Made by a program: the position numbers and the translations under genes. From positions 1,860,001 to 1,924,000 of the forward strand of contig NZ_CP030051.1 in assembly GCF_004114975.1 (NCBI RefSeq): a stretch of 64,000 nucleotides of DNA, read 5' to 3'. This document shows, one piece after another, positions 35,619 through 43,090 of the stretch. Origin of the DNA: Bradyrhizobium guangdongense (lineage in GTDB: Bacteria > Pseudomonadota > Alphaproteobacteria > Rhizobiales > Xanthobacteraceae). The stretch's first letter is position 1. The number at the start of each line of letters is the position of its first letter. The notes under the pieces were generated by a model. The model did no database searches and was not told the DNA's origin. It saw nothing but the letters and a program-made list of their open reading frames with translations.

Positions 35619-36920
35619 ATGGCGGCAGCAACGGGGGTCTCCGCTGCGGCGGAGAGGTCGACGACGGCGCATGTGGTGTGGGCGAGCGCGCTCGGCACTG
35701 CGATCGAGTGGTACGACTTCCTGATCTACGGCACCGCGGCCGCACTCGTGCTCAACAAGCTGTTCTTCCCGAGCTTCGATCCCTTTGTCGGCACGCTGGC
35801 GGCGTTCTCGACCTATGCGGTCGGCTTCGTCGCGCGGCCGATCGGCGGCGCGATCATCGGGCATTATGGCGACCGGCTCGGCCGCAAGACCATGCTGGTC
35901 GCGACCATGATCGCGATGGGGCTCGGCACTTTCCTGATCGGCTGCCTGCCGACCTACAGCCAGATCGGCGTGTGGGCGCCGATCCTGCTGGTGATCCTGC
36001 GCTTCGTGCAGGGCATCGGCCTTGGCGGCGAATGGAGCGGCGCAGTGGTCATGGTGGTCGAGCATACGGGCTCGAGGCGCGGCTTCTACGGCAGCCTGGT
36101 GCAGATTGGCTTTCCCGTCGGCGTCGCGGCTTCCACCGGCATCTTCGGACTGATGACGCAACTGCCCGAGGCCGACTTCCTCAGCTGGGGTTGGCGCGTG
36201 CCGTTCTGGATCAGCATTCTGCTGGTCGGCGTCGGTTTCATCGTGCGCATGAGGCTCGCCGAGACGCCGCACTTCAAGGCCGTGGTCGAGCGCAAGGAAG
36301 TCTTGGCGCAGCCGGTCTGGGACGTTCTGCGGCGCGACTGGCGCAGCTTTCTGCTCGCGATCGGCATCACGGTGTCGGAAGTCGGGCTCGCTTATCTCCT
36401 CACCGTCTTCACCGTGGTCTATGCCACGACGAAACTCGGCCTGCCGCGCCAGGTGAGCCTGAATGCGGTGGTCTATGCCGCGCTCGTCGAGTTCGCGACG
36501 CTGCCGCTGGCCGGCTGGCTCTCCGACATCTTCGGCCGCAAGGCGCTCTATCTCGCCGGCGGCGTGTTCTCGGTGGCGCTGGCGTTTCCGCTGTTCTGGT
36601 TCCTCGACACCAGGGAGCCGGTGCTGATCACGCTGGCGCTGGTCGTCACCATGACGCTGACGCATGCGCTGCTGTTCGGGCCCAAGGCCGCGTTCATGCC
36701 GGAGCTGTTCCGCACCCAGGTGCGCTACAGCGGCGCCTCGCTCGGCGCAAATGTCGCAGCCGCCTTGAGCGGCGGCTTCTCCCCGCTGATCGCGGCCGCG
36801 CTGCTGGCCTGGGCCGGCACCTACTGGCCGGTGTCGCTCTACATCGTCGCGCTCTCGATCGTCACCATCGTCGCGACTTTGCTGGCGCCGGAGACCGCCC
36901 GCGAGGGATTAAGATCCTGA
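35619..36920 (+). CDS. MFS transporter, metabolite:H+ symporter (MHS) family
   Basis: 433 residues, about 12 membrane helices. MHS features are ASALGTAIEWYDFLIYGTAA in helix 1, the RPIGGAIIGHYGDRLGRK loop, and RFVQGIGLGGEWSGAV in helix 4. It is a paralogue of the transporter at 10843 but differs through most of its length. Relatives such as ShiA or ProP import acids or betaines with protons. The substrate is not deducible. It stands alone, with the heat-shock genes starting 216 bases downstream. Confidence 0.9.
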   Translation: MAAATGVSAAAERSTTAHVVWASALGTAIEWYDFLIYGTAAALVLNKLFFPSFDPFVGTLAAFSTYAVGFVARPIGGAIIGHYGDRLGRKTMLVATMIAMGLGTFLIGCLPTYSQIGVWAPILLVILRFVQGIGLGGEWSGAVVMVVEHTGSRRGFYGSLVQIGFPVGVAASTGIFGLMTQLPEADFLSWGWRVPFWISILLVGVGFIVRMRLAETPHFKAVVERKEVLAQPVWDVLRRDWRSFLLAIGITVSEVGLAYLLTVFTVVYATTKLGLPRQVSLNAVVYAALVEFATLPLAGWLSDIFGRKALYLAGGVFSVALAFPLFWFLDTREPVLITLALVVTMTLTHALLFGPKAAFMPELFRTQVRYSGASLGANVAAALSGGFSPLIAAALLAWAGTYWPVSLYIVALSIVTIVATLLAPETAREGLRS

Positions 36921-36973
36921 AAACCATTGCTCCGTCGCCCCTCCGCGGCCCCAAAATTTTTTTGGAGGGGTCC

Positions 36974-37000
36974 CTTGAAATCGCCGGCGGTTTTTCTAAG
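36974..37000 (+). promoter_or_regulatory. Possible sigma-32-type promoter for the heat-shock operon
   Basis: CTTGAAAT at 36974-36981 matches the -35 box of alphaproteobacterial heat-shock promoters. It is followed at a suitable distance by TTCTAAG near 36994-37000 as a poor -10. A start of transcription near 37005 would place the whole ROSE-like leader in the mRNA. The -10 match is weak, so this is tentative. Confidence 0.35.
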
Positions 37001-37007
37001 TCGTTTT

Positions 37008-37139
37008 TCGCCGCGAGAGCGGTGTGCCGGGCGCCAGATCGGGTCCGGCGCGGGCGCCGGGCCGGTCTTCGGACCCTGTCTGATACCCTGTTCCTGCGCT
37101 CCTTCGTATCCATCTTGCTCTCAGGAGGACTTGGTTATG
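37008..37139 (+). promoter_or_regulatory. ROSE-type RNA thermometer in the small heat-shock gene leader
   Basis: The ~130-base leader begins CGCCGCGAGAGCGGTGTGCC, closely like the 5' stem of Bradyrhizobium ROSE elements. It continues with GC-rich hairpins and ends with the decisive 3' hairpin: CTTGCTCTCAGGAGGACTTGG, where UUGCU can pair with the AGGAG ribosome-binding site ahead of the ATG at 37137. In ROSE elements this imperfect pairing hides the Shine-Dalgarno sequence at low temperature and melts on heat shock. Assignment is by sequence pattern and position. Confidence 0.85.
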
Positions 37140-37598
37140 AGGACCAGTTTCGACTTTGCGCCCCTGTGGCGTTCCACCATCGGCTTCGACCACCTGGCCG
37201 ACCTCGTCGACAGCACGCTGCGCCAGGCGACCGAGGACAACTATCCCCCCTACAACATCGAACGTTCCGGCGAAGATCACTACCGGATCAGCCTTGCCGT
37301 GGCGGGTTTCGGCGCCAGCGACATCACGGTGACGGCCGAGCAGAACGCGCTCACCATCGAGGGCCGGAAGCCCGAGACTGCTGCGCGCGAATACCTGTAC
37401 CAGGGCATCGCCGCGCGCCCGTTCCGGCGCGTGTTCAACCTCGCCGACTATGTCCAGGTCAAGCAGGCTTCCTTCCAGGATGGTCTGCTGATCATCGACC
37501 TCGTCCGCGAGGTTCCGGAAGCCATGAAGCCGCGACGGATTCCGATCGCGGGTGGCACTCCTGCGGCATCGCAGATCGAGCAGAAGAAAGCAGCCTGA
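37137..37598 (+). CDS. Small heat-shock protein, class A (HspA/IbpA-like)
   Basis: The ATG at 37137 follows AGGAGG, giving 153 residues. It opens MRTSFDFAPLWRSTIGFDHL, characteristic of rhizobial class A Hsp20 proteins, then has the alpha-crystallin domain (about 40-130: ISLAVAGFGASDITVTAEQN, with ARPFRRVFNLADYVQV) and a C-terminal IPI tail motif (RRIPIAGG). It is an ATP-independent holdase that keeps unfolding proteins soluble. Translation should be under control of the ROSE element just upstream. Several class A paralogues usually occur per Bradyrhizobium genome. Confidence 0.93.
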   Translation: MRTSFDFAPLWRSTIGFDHLADLVDSTLRQATEDNYPPYNIERSGEDHYRISLAVAGFGASDITVTAEQNALTIEGRKPETAAREYLYQGIAARPFRRVFNLADYVQVKQASFQDGLLIIDLVREVPEAMKPRRIPIAGGTPAASQIEQKKAA

Positions 37599-37619
37599 GC
37601 GCTCAATCGGTCCAGTGGC

Positions 37620-37650
37620 GGAACGCGGCGTGCGAAGCGCGCCGCGTTCC
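37620..37650 (+). other. Intercistronic hairpin between the two small heat-shock genes
   Basis: A perfect 11-bp stem, GGAACGCGGCG (37620-37630) and CGCCGCGTTCC (37640-37650), with a 9-base loop and no U-tract. It lies 23 bases before the second Hsp20 start. It is more likely an mRNA-stability or processing element, or partial attenuator, than a full terminator. Confidence 0.6.
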
Positions 37651-37672
37651 CCGATGCATCAAGGAGAGAACC

Positions 37673-38164
37673 ATGGCTTTTCGTGACCTCATTCCCTGGT
37701 CTGGAAAACAGGAGCTTGCGCCTGCGCGCGACAATTTCGATCCCTTCCTGACGCTGCATCGCGAAATGAACCGTCTGTTCGACGACGTCTTTCGCGGATT
37801 CGGCGGCACCGGCCTGTCGCCGCTGATGGAAGGCCGCTTCGGCTGGCCGAAGGTCGAACTCGGCGAGACCGACAAGACGGTGACCGTCTCGGCCGAGCTT
37901 CCCGGCCTCAACGAGAAGGACGTCCAGGTCGAGATTGCCAACGGCGTCCTGACCGTGCGCGGCGAGAAGAAGGCGGAGCGCAACGGCGAAGGCCGGTACT
38001 TCACCGAGCGCTACTACGGCGCCTTCGAGCGGCAGATCCCGCTGGAGGGTGTCGATGAGGACAAGGCCGAGGCGTCGTTCAAGGATGGCGTCCTGACCGT
38101 GTCGCTGCCGAAATCCGAGAAGGCGCGCGAGGGCGTCAAGCGCATCGCGATCAACACGCATTAA
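37673..38164 (+). CDS. Small heat-shock protein, class B/C (HspC-like)
   Basis: The ATG at 37673 has AGGAGAGAA upstream, giving 163 residues. It begins MAFRDLIPWSGKQE and has FDPFLTLHREMNRLFDDVF, the start of the second rhizobial Hsp20 class. Its alpha-crystallin domain (about 58-150) ends with DGVLTVSLPKSEKA, followed by KRIAINTH in place of a clean IxI tail. It belongs to a different class from the protein just upstream, and the two classes do not usually co-assemble. It is probably co-transcribed from the ROSE-controlled promoter but without a ROSE element of its own. Confidence 0.93.
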   Translation: MAFRDLIPWSGKQELAPARDNFDPFLTLHREMNRLFDDVFRGFGGTGLSPLMEGRFGWPKVELGETDKTVTVSAELPGLNEKDVQVEIANGVLTVRGEKKAERNGEGRYFTERYYGAFERQIPLEGVDEDKAEASFKDGVLTVSLPKSEKAREGVKRIAINTH

Positions 38165-38250
38165 CGTGAAACCCGGGCGGCGGCGACTGGCGCCGCCGTC
38201 CTGGTCAACAAACCCGTCCCTTTGAAAGGAGCATGAGGGAGGCACTGCCA

Positions 38251-38586
38251 ATGACCAACGTGAATGCCAATGCCGGCACTCTCAATCCGCTGTTTCATCC
38301 CGCCGCCCATTACGACTCGCCTGCCGAGGTCCTGAATGCGCAGGAGCTCTCGACGCCGGAGAAGCGCATCATCCTGTCGTCCTGGGCGTCCGACATGTAT
38401 GCGGTGGAATCCTGTCCTGGCCTGCGCGAGATTCCCGGCATGAGCCATACGGTCCGGCTCGTCGAGATCCTGGCTGCCTTGCGCAAGCTCGACGGGGACA
38501 ACGACAATGACGACCCGCCGCGCGGCGGCGGCGTCCCGATGCGGCTGCGGCGGCCATGGGCCGCCGTAGAGGGGCGAAGTGCATGA
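38251..38586 (+). CDS. Conserved hypothetical protein of the heat-shock unit
   Basis: 111 residues from ATG 38251 (GGGAGG nine bases upstream; an ATG at 38233 is possible). The first half is polar and ends in a segment SPAEVLNAQELSTPEKRIIL then SSWASDMYAVESCPGLREIP. The last third is Asp/Asn- and Arg/Gly-rich and disordered. I recognise no domain. Its place between an Hsp20 gene and a DegP-like gene suggests a role in stress, and its stop overlaps the following microprotein start (ATGA). Confidence 0.7.
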   Translation: MTNVNANAGTLNPLFHPAAHYDSPAEVLNAQELSTPEKRIILSSWASDMYAVESCPGLREIPGMSHTVRLVEILAALRKLDGDNDNDDPPRGGGVPMRLRRPWAAVEGRSA

Positions 38587-38699
38587 TGCTCACGCAGACC
38601 GTTCTCGGACTCGTGCTGCTCGGCCAGGTCTCGGCGGCCTGGGCTGTTCCGTTTCTGGCTCTGCAGGGCCTTGTCGCCACGCCACGTGGCGAGAGCTGA
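38583..38699 (+). CDS. 38-residue secreted or membrane microprotein
   Basis: A short open frame with ATGA overlap to the upstream gene and GAGGGG eight bases before its ATG. The product starts MMLTQTVLGLVLLGQVSAAW, a hydrophobic segment like a signal peptide or anchor, then AVPFLALQGLVATPRGES. It ends 41 bases before the DegP-like start. The coupling and strong ribosome-binding site make translation likely; the function is unknown. Confidence 0.5.
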   Translation: MMLTQTVLGLVLLGQVSAAWAVPFLALQGLVATPRGES

Positions 38700-38740
38700 G
38701 GCCAAAGTCTTCCATTCGATCCGAGGCAAGGTGGCAGGTG

Positions 38741-39853
38741 ATGACGATGCGTGCTGTGCGTCCGTTCTTGCTGGCGATGCTGGTGCTGACGCTCACGGCG
38801 TCGCAGCCTGCCGCCGGCCAAATCCCCGATTTCAAGACCGGCGGCTCGGTGCCGACCTTGGCGCCGCTGGTGCGTCAGGTGACGCCGGCCGTCGTCAACA
38901 TCTCGGTCCACGGCCGGGTGCGCGAGGACAATCCGCTCTATCGCGACCCGGTGTTTCGCGAATTCTTCGACGTACCCCGCCAGATCGAGAAGGAGGTCAG
39001 CGCGACTGGCTCCGGCGTGATTGTCGATGCCCAGCGCGGCTACGTGCTGACCAACAATCACGTGGTCGAAGGCACCTCCGCCGTGCAGGTCACGACCAAG
39101 GACGGCAGGCAGTTTTCCGCGAGGGTCATCGGGCGCGATCCGCCCACTGATATCGCGGTGCTCCAGCTCCAGAGCCCGGCCGGGCTCAAGGCGCTCGCCT
39201 TCGGCGACAGCGACGCGCTGGAGGTCGGCGACTTCGTGCTCGCGATCGGCAATCCCTTCGGCCTCGGTCAGACGGTCACGTCCGGTCTCGTCAGCGCGCT
39301 CGGCCGGACCGGGCTCGGCAAGCAGGGTTATGAGGATTTCATCCAGACCGATGCCGCGATCAATCCCGGCAATTCCGGCGGTGCGCTGGTCAGCCTGCGC
39401 GGCGAACTCGTCGGCATCAACTCCGCGATCATCTCGCCCGCCGGCGGCAATGTCGGCATCGGCTTTGCGATTCCCGTCAACATGGCGCGCAAGGTGATGG
39501 AGCAGATCATTGCCAATGGCCGGGTGGAGCGCGGCCGTATCGGCGTCTCGCTGAGGGAGCCACATCCATCGGTCAACAGAGGGCTGACCGAAGGCGCCGT
39601 CATCGCCGAGATCGCGGCGGATTCGCCCGCCGACAAAGCGGGCTTGCGGAAAGGCGATATCATCACCAGAGCGGATGATCGTCCGATCCGCACCGCCGCC
39701 CAGCTCCGCAATACGATCGGCCTCGCGCGCATCGGCGAGGATGTGAAGCTCGCCGGGCTGCGCAACGGTGTGCCGTTCGCGGTTGTCGTCAGGGTGGCGC
39801 CTGCGACGGAATCGAGCAGTGCGCTCGCAGGCCCCGGTCGCCTCGTCCGCTAA
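38741..39853 (+). CDS. Periplasmic serine protease, DegP/DegQ family with one PDZ domain
   Basis: 370 residues from ATG 38741, with a signal peptide (about 1-26, AAGQ). The trypsin-like domain has its full triad: His107 (TNNHVVEG), Asp137 (PPTDIAVL) and Ser212 (NPGNSGGA). A single PDZ domain follows (about 255-360: RIGVSLREPH... LRKGDIITRADD), where DegP has two, so the architecture is DegS-like but soluble. It degrades or refolds damaged envelope proteins. As last gene of the Hsp20 unit it links cytoplasmic and envelope protein quality control. Confidence 0.92.
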   Translation: MTMRAVRPFLLAMLVLTLTASQPAAGQIPDFKTGGSVPTLAPLVRQVTPAVVNISVHGRVREDNPLYRDPVFREFFDVPRQIEKEVSATGSGVIVDAQRGYVLTNNHVVEGTSAVQVTTKDGRQFSARVIGRDPPTDIAVLQLQSPAGLKALAFGDSDALEVGDFVLAIGNPFGLGQTVTSGLVSALGRTGLGKQGYEDFIQTDAAINPGNSGGALVSLRGELVGINSAIISPAGGNVGIGFAIPVNMARKVMEQIIANGRVERGRIGVSLREPHPSVNRGLTEGAVIAEIAADSPADKAGLRKGDIITRADDRPIRTAAQLRNTIGLARIGEDVKLAGLRNGVPFAVVVRVAPATESSSALAGPGRLVR

Positions 39854-39890
39854 AAGCGCGATGAGATCAAGTTCGATCGGCGCCCCGAGG

Positions 39891-40048
39891 CACCTCTCCC
39901 GAAGGGAGAGGTCGGATCGCATCGTAAGATGCGATCCGGGTGAGGGGTTACAGTCTCAGTGATTGCTGCGGCCCCTCACCCGGATTGCTCTGGACGATGC
40001 TTTGCATCGCCGGGGAGCAATCCGACCTCTCCCCTCCGGGGAGAGGTG
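39891..40048. repeat. Palindromic intergenic repeat (family D)
   Basis: A ~158-base element with inverted ends CACCTCTCCC and GAGAGGTG. Inside are nested stems: CTCTCCCGAAGGGAGAG, GGATCGCATCGTAAGATGCGATCC, and on the right GGCGATGCAAAGCATCG-like and CTCTCCCCTCCGGGGAGAG hairpins. The halves CCGGGTGAGGGG and CCCCTCACCCGG pair across the centre. It follows the protease gene and precedes a convergent gene end, so it may also act as a transcription end. Confidence 0.75.
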
Positions 40049-40079
40049 AACCCGGGCCGAGCCCTATTTCATCAGCCGC

Positions 40080-40256
40080 TCAGGCCGCGCGGTGATCCAG
40101 CCCGTCCTGCAGGTCCCGGATCAACCGGTGCTCGCGTTCGATGCGTTGCCGGAAGAGCTCGCGCTCGTGCTCGCTTTTCGCGCTTGCAAGCAGAAGCTTG
40201 TAATGGCCGATGACTTTCTCGCTGCCGCGGATGAGCAGTTCTCGCTGACGGATCAT
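40080..40256 (-). CDS. 58-residue charged helical protein
   Basis: A short open frame read from ATG 40256, which overlaps the stop of the upstream small gene as ATGA. The product starts MIRQRELLIRGSEKVIGHYK and is a single highly charged helix with heptad spacing (Leu/Ile every 3-4 residues), ending LIRDLQDGLDHRAA. Codon use is like that of neighbouring genes. The pair of small coupled genes with similar helical character suggests a complex. No family recognised. Confidence 0.6.
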   Translation of the reverse strand: MIRQRELLIRGSEKVIGHYKLLLASAKSEHERELFRQRIEREHRLIRDLQDGLDHRAA

Positions 40257-40471
40257 TGCACCGCTCCCCGCACATCGATCGGCGCATGGGTCGCAGCGAA
40301 AGCCACGGGGAAGGTCGTCGCGGTCAAGCCCTCGAGCGCCGACCGCTCCTCTGCAAGCCGTCTCTCGATGAAATGACGCTCCAGCTCCGACAGCCTGGTC
40401 TTGAGCAGCCGCCGGTAGCGGTGGATGTTGTTGCGGTGCGCACGAATGCGGGCCAGATTCTCATCGAGCAT
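40253..40471 (-). CDS. 72-residue helical protein, unknown
   Basis: Starts MLDENLARIRAHRNNIHRYR and continues as charged helix to about residue 45 (LKTRLSELERHFIERRLAEE), then a short less ordered tail. The ATG has GGAGAGACG just upstream. It is coupled by ATGA to the 58-residue gene downstream. It is divergent from the Tat-exported protein at 40678. Similar small proteins are seen in Bradyrhizobium genomes as unknowns; I can give no function. Confidence 0.6.
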   Translation of the reverse strand: MLDENLARIRAHRNNIHRYRRLLKTRLSELERHFIERRLAEERSALEGLTATTFPVAFAATHAPIDVRGAVQ

Positions 40472-40677
40472 CGTCGTCTCTCCAGACGGTCGCGTTTGAT
40501 TCCTTGATTTTTGAGAGCGAGAAAGCGAGCTTTCTCGGCGAAAAAAATAGGCGGCCGGAATTGCGTGTCAAGAGGTTAGCGCGCGTGCCATGGTGCCGTG
40601 TGCGAGCATTGGCGCGGCCCTCGATTGGCTCTATGACTGTCGCCGACAACGATCGGCGAAATGCAGGGAGTGACGCC

Positions 40678-41469
40678 ATGACAAGAACCAGCCGCCGTAG
40701 CGTGCTGACCGCCGCAGCCGCGATGACCGCGGCGGGTATCGCCGAAGCAACGCCGGCCGCAGCACAGGCCGCACCCAAGCCGATCTTTCCGGTGCCCATG
40801 GTGACGATCCCGATCGTCGGCGAGAGCCAGGTGTTTCAGGTCCGCCGCATCTACTGCATCGGCCGCAACTATGCCGCGCACGCGATCGAGCGCGGCTCGG
40901 ATCCGAACCGCGAGCCCCCGTTCTTCTTCCAGAAGCCGACCGACGCGATCCAGAACGTGGCGATCGGGGAGGTCGCCGATCATCCCTATCCGTCGCTGAC
41001 CAAGAACTATCATCACGAGGTCGAGCTGGTCGCCGCGCTGAAGTCAGGCGGCACCAACATCCCGGCCGACAAGGCGCTCGACCATGTCTATGGCTACGCG
41101 CTGGGCCTCGACATGACCCGGCGCGATCTCCAGAACGGCATGGCCGCGGAGAAGAAGCCGTGGGAGATCGGCAAGAGCTTCGATCACGCCGCGGTGCTCG
41201 GCCCGATCCATCCCGCGACCAAGACCGGCCATTTCGAGAAGGGCGCGATCTCGCTCGCCGTGAACGGCACGGTGCGGCAGAACTCGGACCTCAGCAAGAT
41301 GATCTGGAGCGTCGCCGAGCAGATCGCAAAGCTGTCGGAAGCGTTCGAGCTCAAGGCCGGCGACATCATCTATTCCGGCACGCCGGAGAATGTCGGCCCG
41401 GTGGTGAAGGGCGACGTGCTGCTGTGCAAGCTCGAAGGCCTGCCTGACATGTCGATCAAGATCGTCTAG
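40678..41469 (+). CDS. Tat-exported fumarylacetoacetate hydrolase family protein
   Basis: ATG 40678 with GGGAG upstream gives 263 residues. The N terminus is a clear twin-arginine signal (TSRRSVLTAAAAMTAAG, residues 4-20, with AAAQA near 28-32). The remaining ~230 residues are the FAH fold: IGRNYAAHAIE, metal ligands Glu114 and Glu116 (HHEVELV) and Asp145 (LGLDMTRRD), and the end GTPENVGPVVKGD. FAH-family enzymes (fumarylpyruvate and acylpyruvate hydrolases, oxaloacetate decarboxylase) are normally cytoplasmic, so an exported one is unusual. The substrate is unknown. Confidence 0.87.
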   Translation: MTRTSRRSVLTAAAAMTAAGIAEATPAAAQAAPKPIFPVPMVTIPIVGESQVFQVRRIYCIGRNYAAHAIERGSDPNREPPFFFQKPTDAIQNVAIGEVADHPYPSLTKNYHHEVELVAALKSGGTNIPADKALDHVYGYALGLDMTRRDLQNGMAAEKKPWEIGKSFDHAAVLGPIHPATKTGHFEKGAISLAVNGTVRQNSDLSKMIWSVAEQIAKLSEAFELKAGDIIYSGTPENVGPVVKGDVLLCKLEGLPDMSIKIV

Positions 41470-41602
41470 CGCGCGCGGGCCGCCGCCGGGAACCGGGAGC
41501 GCAGGCTCGGGTTCCATCGGCGATTGCCCCGTCTTGGGCCATAAACAAACCCGCTGTGGCCATATTTGAATAAGAGTGATCTCCCATGAGGGAGACGCTT
41601 CG

Positions 41603-42013
41603 ATGAACAGGGCTCTGATCATTGCCATCCTGCTGCTGGCTGGCGTGCCGGCAAGCGCAATTGCGCAAGAGCGCGCCGGTTCTGCGGCGTTGGGCGCCGT
41701 GTCCGGTGCTGTCGTGCTCGGTCCGGTCGGTGCCGTCGCGGGCGCGGTGATCGGCTATACCGCCGGACCTTCCATCGCGAGATCATGGGGCTTGAGAGGC
41801 TCGTCGCGGTCGGCAAGACATCGGCAGCCCTCGCGTCGCGAGGCGTCCCCCGTTGCCGCGGCCAGCGCTCCGCCGCGCACGCGCCAGGCGATGGAAGCCA
41901 ACGGTCAGATGAGAGCTGCAAGCAATCCGCCGGTGCAGGCCGCCCCCGCGGCGCAGCCGGCTCAAGCTGCGCCCGCGGAGACCACGATGCCGCCCGTTCA
42001 GGGATTCGAGTAG
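41603..42013 (+). CDS. Secreted small protein with glycine-zipper-like segment
   Basis: 136 residues from ATG 41603 (GAGGGAGA upstream). A signal peptide (about 1-23, cleavage near AIAQ) is followed by GAVSGAVVLGPVGAVAGAVI (residues ~32-51), a Gly/Ala zipper as in envelope-associated proteins. A basic Arg/Ser stretch and a Pro/Ala-rich tail ending PPVQGFE follow. It is probably periplasmic or outer-membrane associated. No specific function can be assigned. Confidence 0.7.
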   Translation: MNRALIIAILLLAGVPASAIAQERAGSAALGAVSGAVVLGPVGAVAGAVIGYTAGPSIARSWGLRGSSRSARHRQPSRREASPVAAASAPPRTRQAMEANGQMRAASNPPVQAAPAAQPAQAAPAETTMPPVQGFE

Positions 42014-42022
42014 AGCGAGGCC

Positions 42023-42874
42023 CTAGCTCAGGCCGAGGATCTTCTGCGCGGCACGAAGGTGTGGCTTGTCGATCATCTGGCCGTCGAGCCGCAGCGTGCC
42101 GGAGTTCGGACTACTCGCGAACGCCGCGATCACCTTCTCCGCCCAGATGCGCTCGGCCTCGGTCGGCTCGAATGCCGCGTTGACGATGTCGACGTGCTTG
42201 GGGTGGATCAGCGCTTTCGCCGAAAACCCATCGCGCCGCGCCGCGCGCGTTTCCTGCTCGAGGCCTGCGAGATTGTCGATGTCGGTATAGACGGTGTCGA
42301 TCGCTGCGACCTCCGCCGCGGCCGCCGCCATCAAGCAGAGATCGCGCGCCAGCCGATAGGGGCTATGGAATACGCCGCCGGTGGCCTTTTCGGTGGCGCC
42401 GAGTGAGGCCGAGAGATCTTCCGCGCCCCACATCAGGCCGGCGAGGCGAGGGGAGCAGTTCTTGTAGCTGCCGAGACCGAAGATCGAACTCGCGGTTTCG
42501 GTGGCGACGCAGACGATCCGCGTTGTGCCCACCGCGATGCCTGATGCCGCCTCGAGCGCTTCGAGCCAGGCCGCGACCTTTCGCACGTCGTCGCCGCCTT
42601 GCGATTTCGGCAGCACGATGCCGTCCGGCCGGCCCGGCATTACCGCGGCGAGATCGGTCAGCGTCATGCCGGTGTCGAGCGCGTTGACGCGGACATAGAG
42701 CTGGTGCGAGCCCGGGCGGCTCTTCAACATCTCCAGGGTCAGGCTGCGCGCCTCCGGCTTCTTGTCGGTGACGACGGAGTCCTCGAGATCGATGATCAGC
42801 GCGTCGGCCTTGCCTTCGCTCGCCTTCGCGAATTTGCGCGGGGAATCGCCCGGCACGAACAGCATGGAGCGCAT
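42023..42874 (-). CDS. HpcH/HpaI aldolase, CitE-like CoA-ester lyase
   Basis: Start at 42874 gives 283 residues beginning MRSMLFVPGDSPRKFAKASE, the family hallmark. Metal and substrate residues appear in DALIIDLEDSV (Glu31, Asp32), and a conserved Glu in CVATETASSIFGLG near 145. Stand-alone CitE-like lyases act on malyl-, citramalyl- or 3-hydroxyacyl-CoA. The divergent acyl-CoA dehydrogenase gene nearby suggests acyl-CoA metabolism. Confidence 0.88.
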   Translation of the reverse strand: MRSMLFVPGDSPRKFAKASEGKADALIIDLEDSVVTDKKPEARSLTLEMLKSRPGSHQLYVRVNALDTGMTLTDLAAVMPGRPDGIVLPKSQGGDDVRKVAAWLEALEAASGIAVGTTRIVCVATETASSIFGLGSYKNCSPRLAGLMWGAEDLSASLGATEKATGGVFHSPYRLARDLCLMAAAAAEVAAIDTVYTDIDNLAGLEQETRAARRDGFSAKALIHPKHVDIVNAAFEPTEAERIWAEKVIAAFASSPNSGTLRLDGQMIDKPHLRAAQKILGLS

Positions 42875-43090
42875 CAGACCGGCCTCTCGTGCATCATCGC
42901 CATGCGGCGGCATTTGAAAAATCCTCGAAACAAGGCCCTGCCATCGCGCTTTCCTCCCTGCGAAATAACGGCGCGCCCGTTGCTTCGCGCCGCATGACGC
43001 TTTGCATCATACACGCACTTGACAGACAAATTCACGTCTATCTACTCAGTCTTCGAACCCAGGGAATGCTCGGGAGGGTGGGACAAGAAC

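Noticed and set aside
35328..36665. 445-codon open frame opposite the MHS transporter; its last ~25 codons (VHPSPQVLAAAMEAQLAALR) look protein-like
   Set aside because: Most of it mirrors a real transporter and crosses a repeat. The protein-like end might be a gene remnant, but 25 codons are too few to claim one.
35678..38164. 828-codon frame reaching the second Hsp20
   Set aside because: Only the part from 37673 is a gene; the rest is an out-of-frame run through the transporter and the ROSE leader.
40518..40537. Hairpin CGAGAAAG/CTTTCTCG followed by an A-tract
   Set aside because: The A-tract is on the wrong side for a terminator in either direction and the element is between divergent genes, so its role is unclear.
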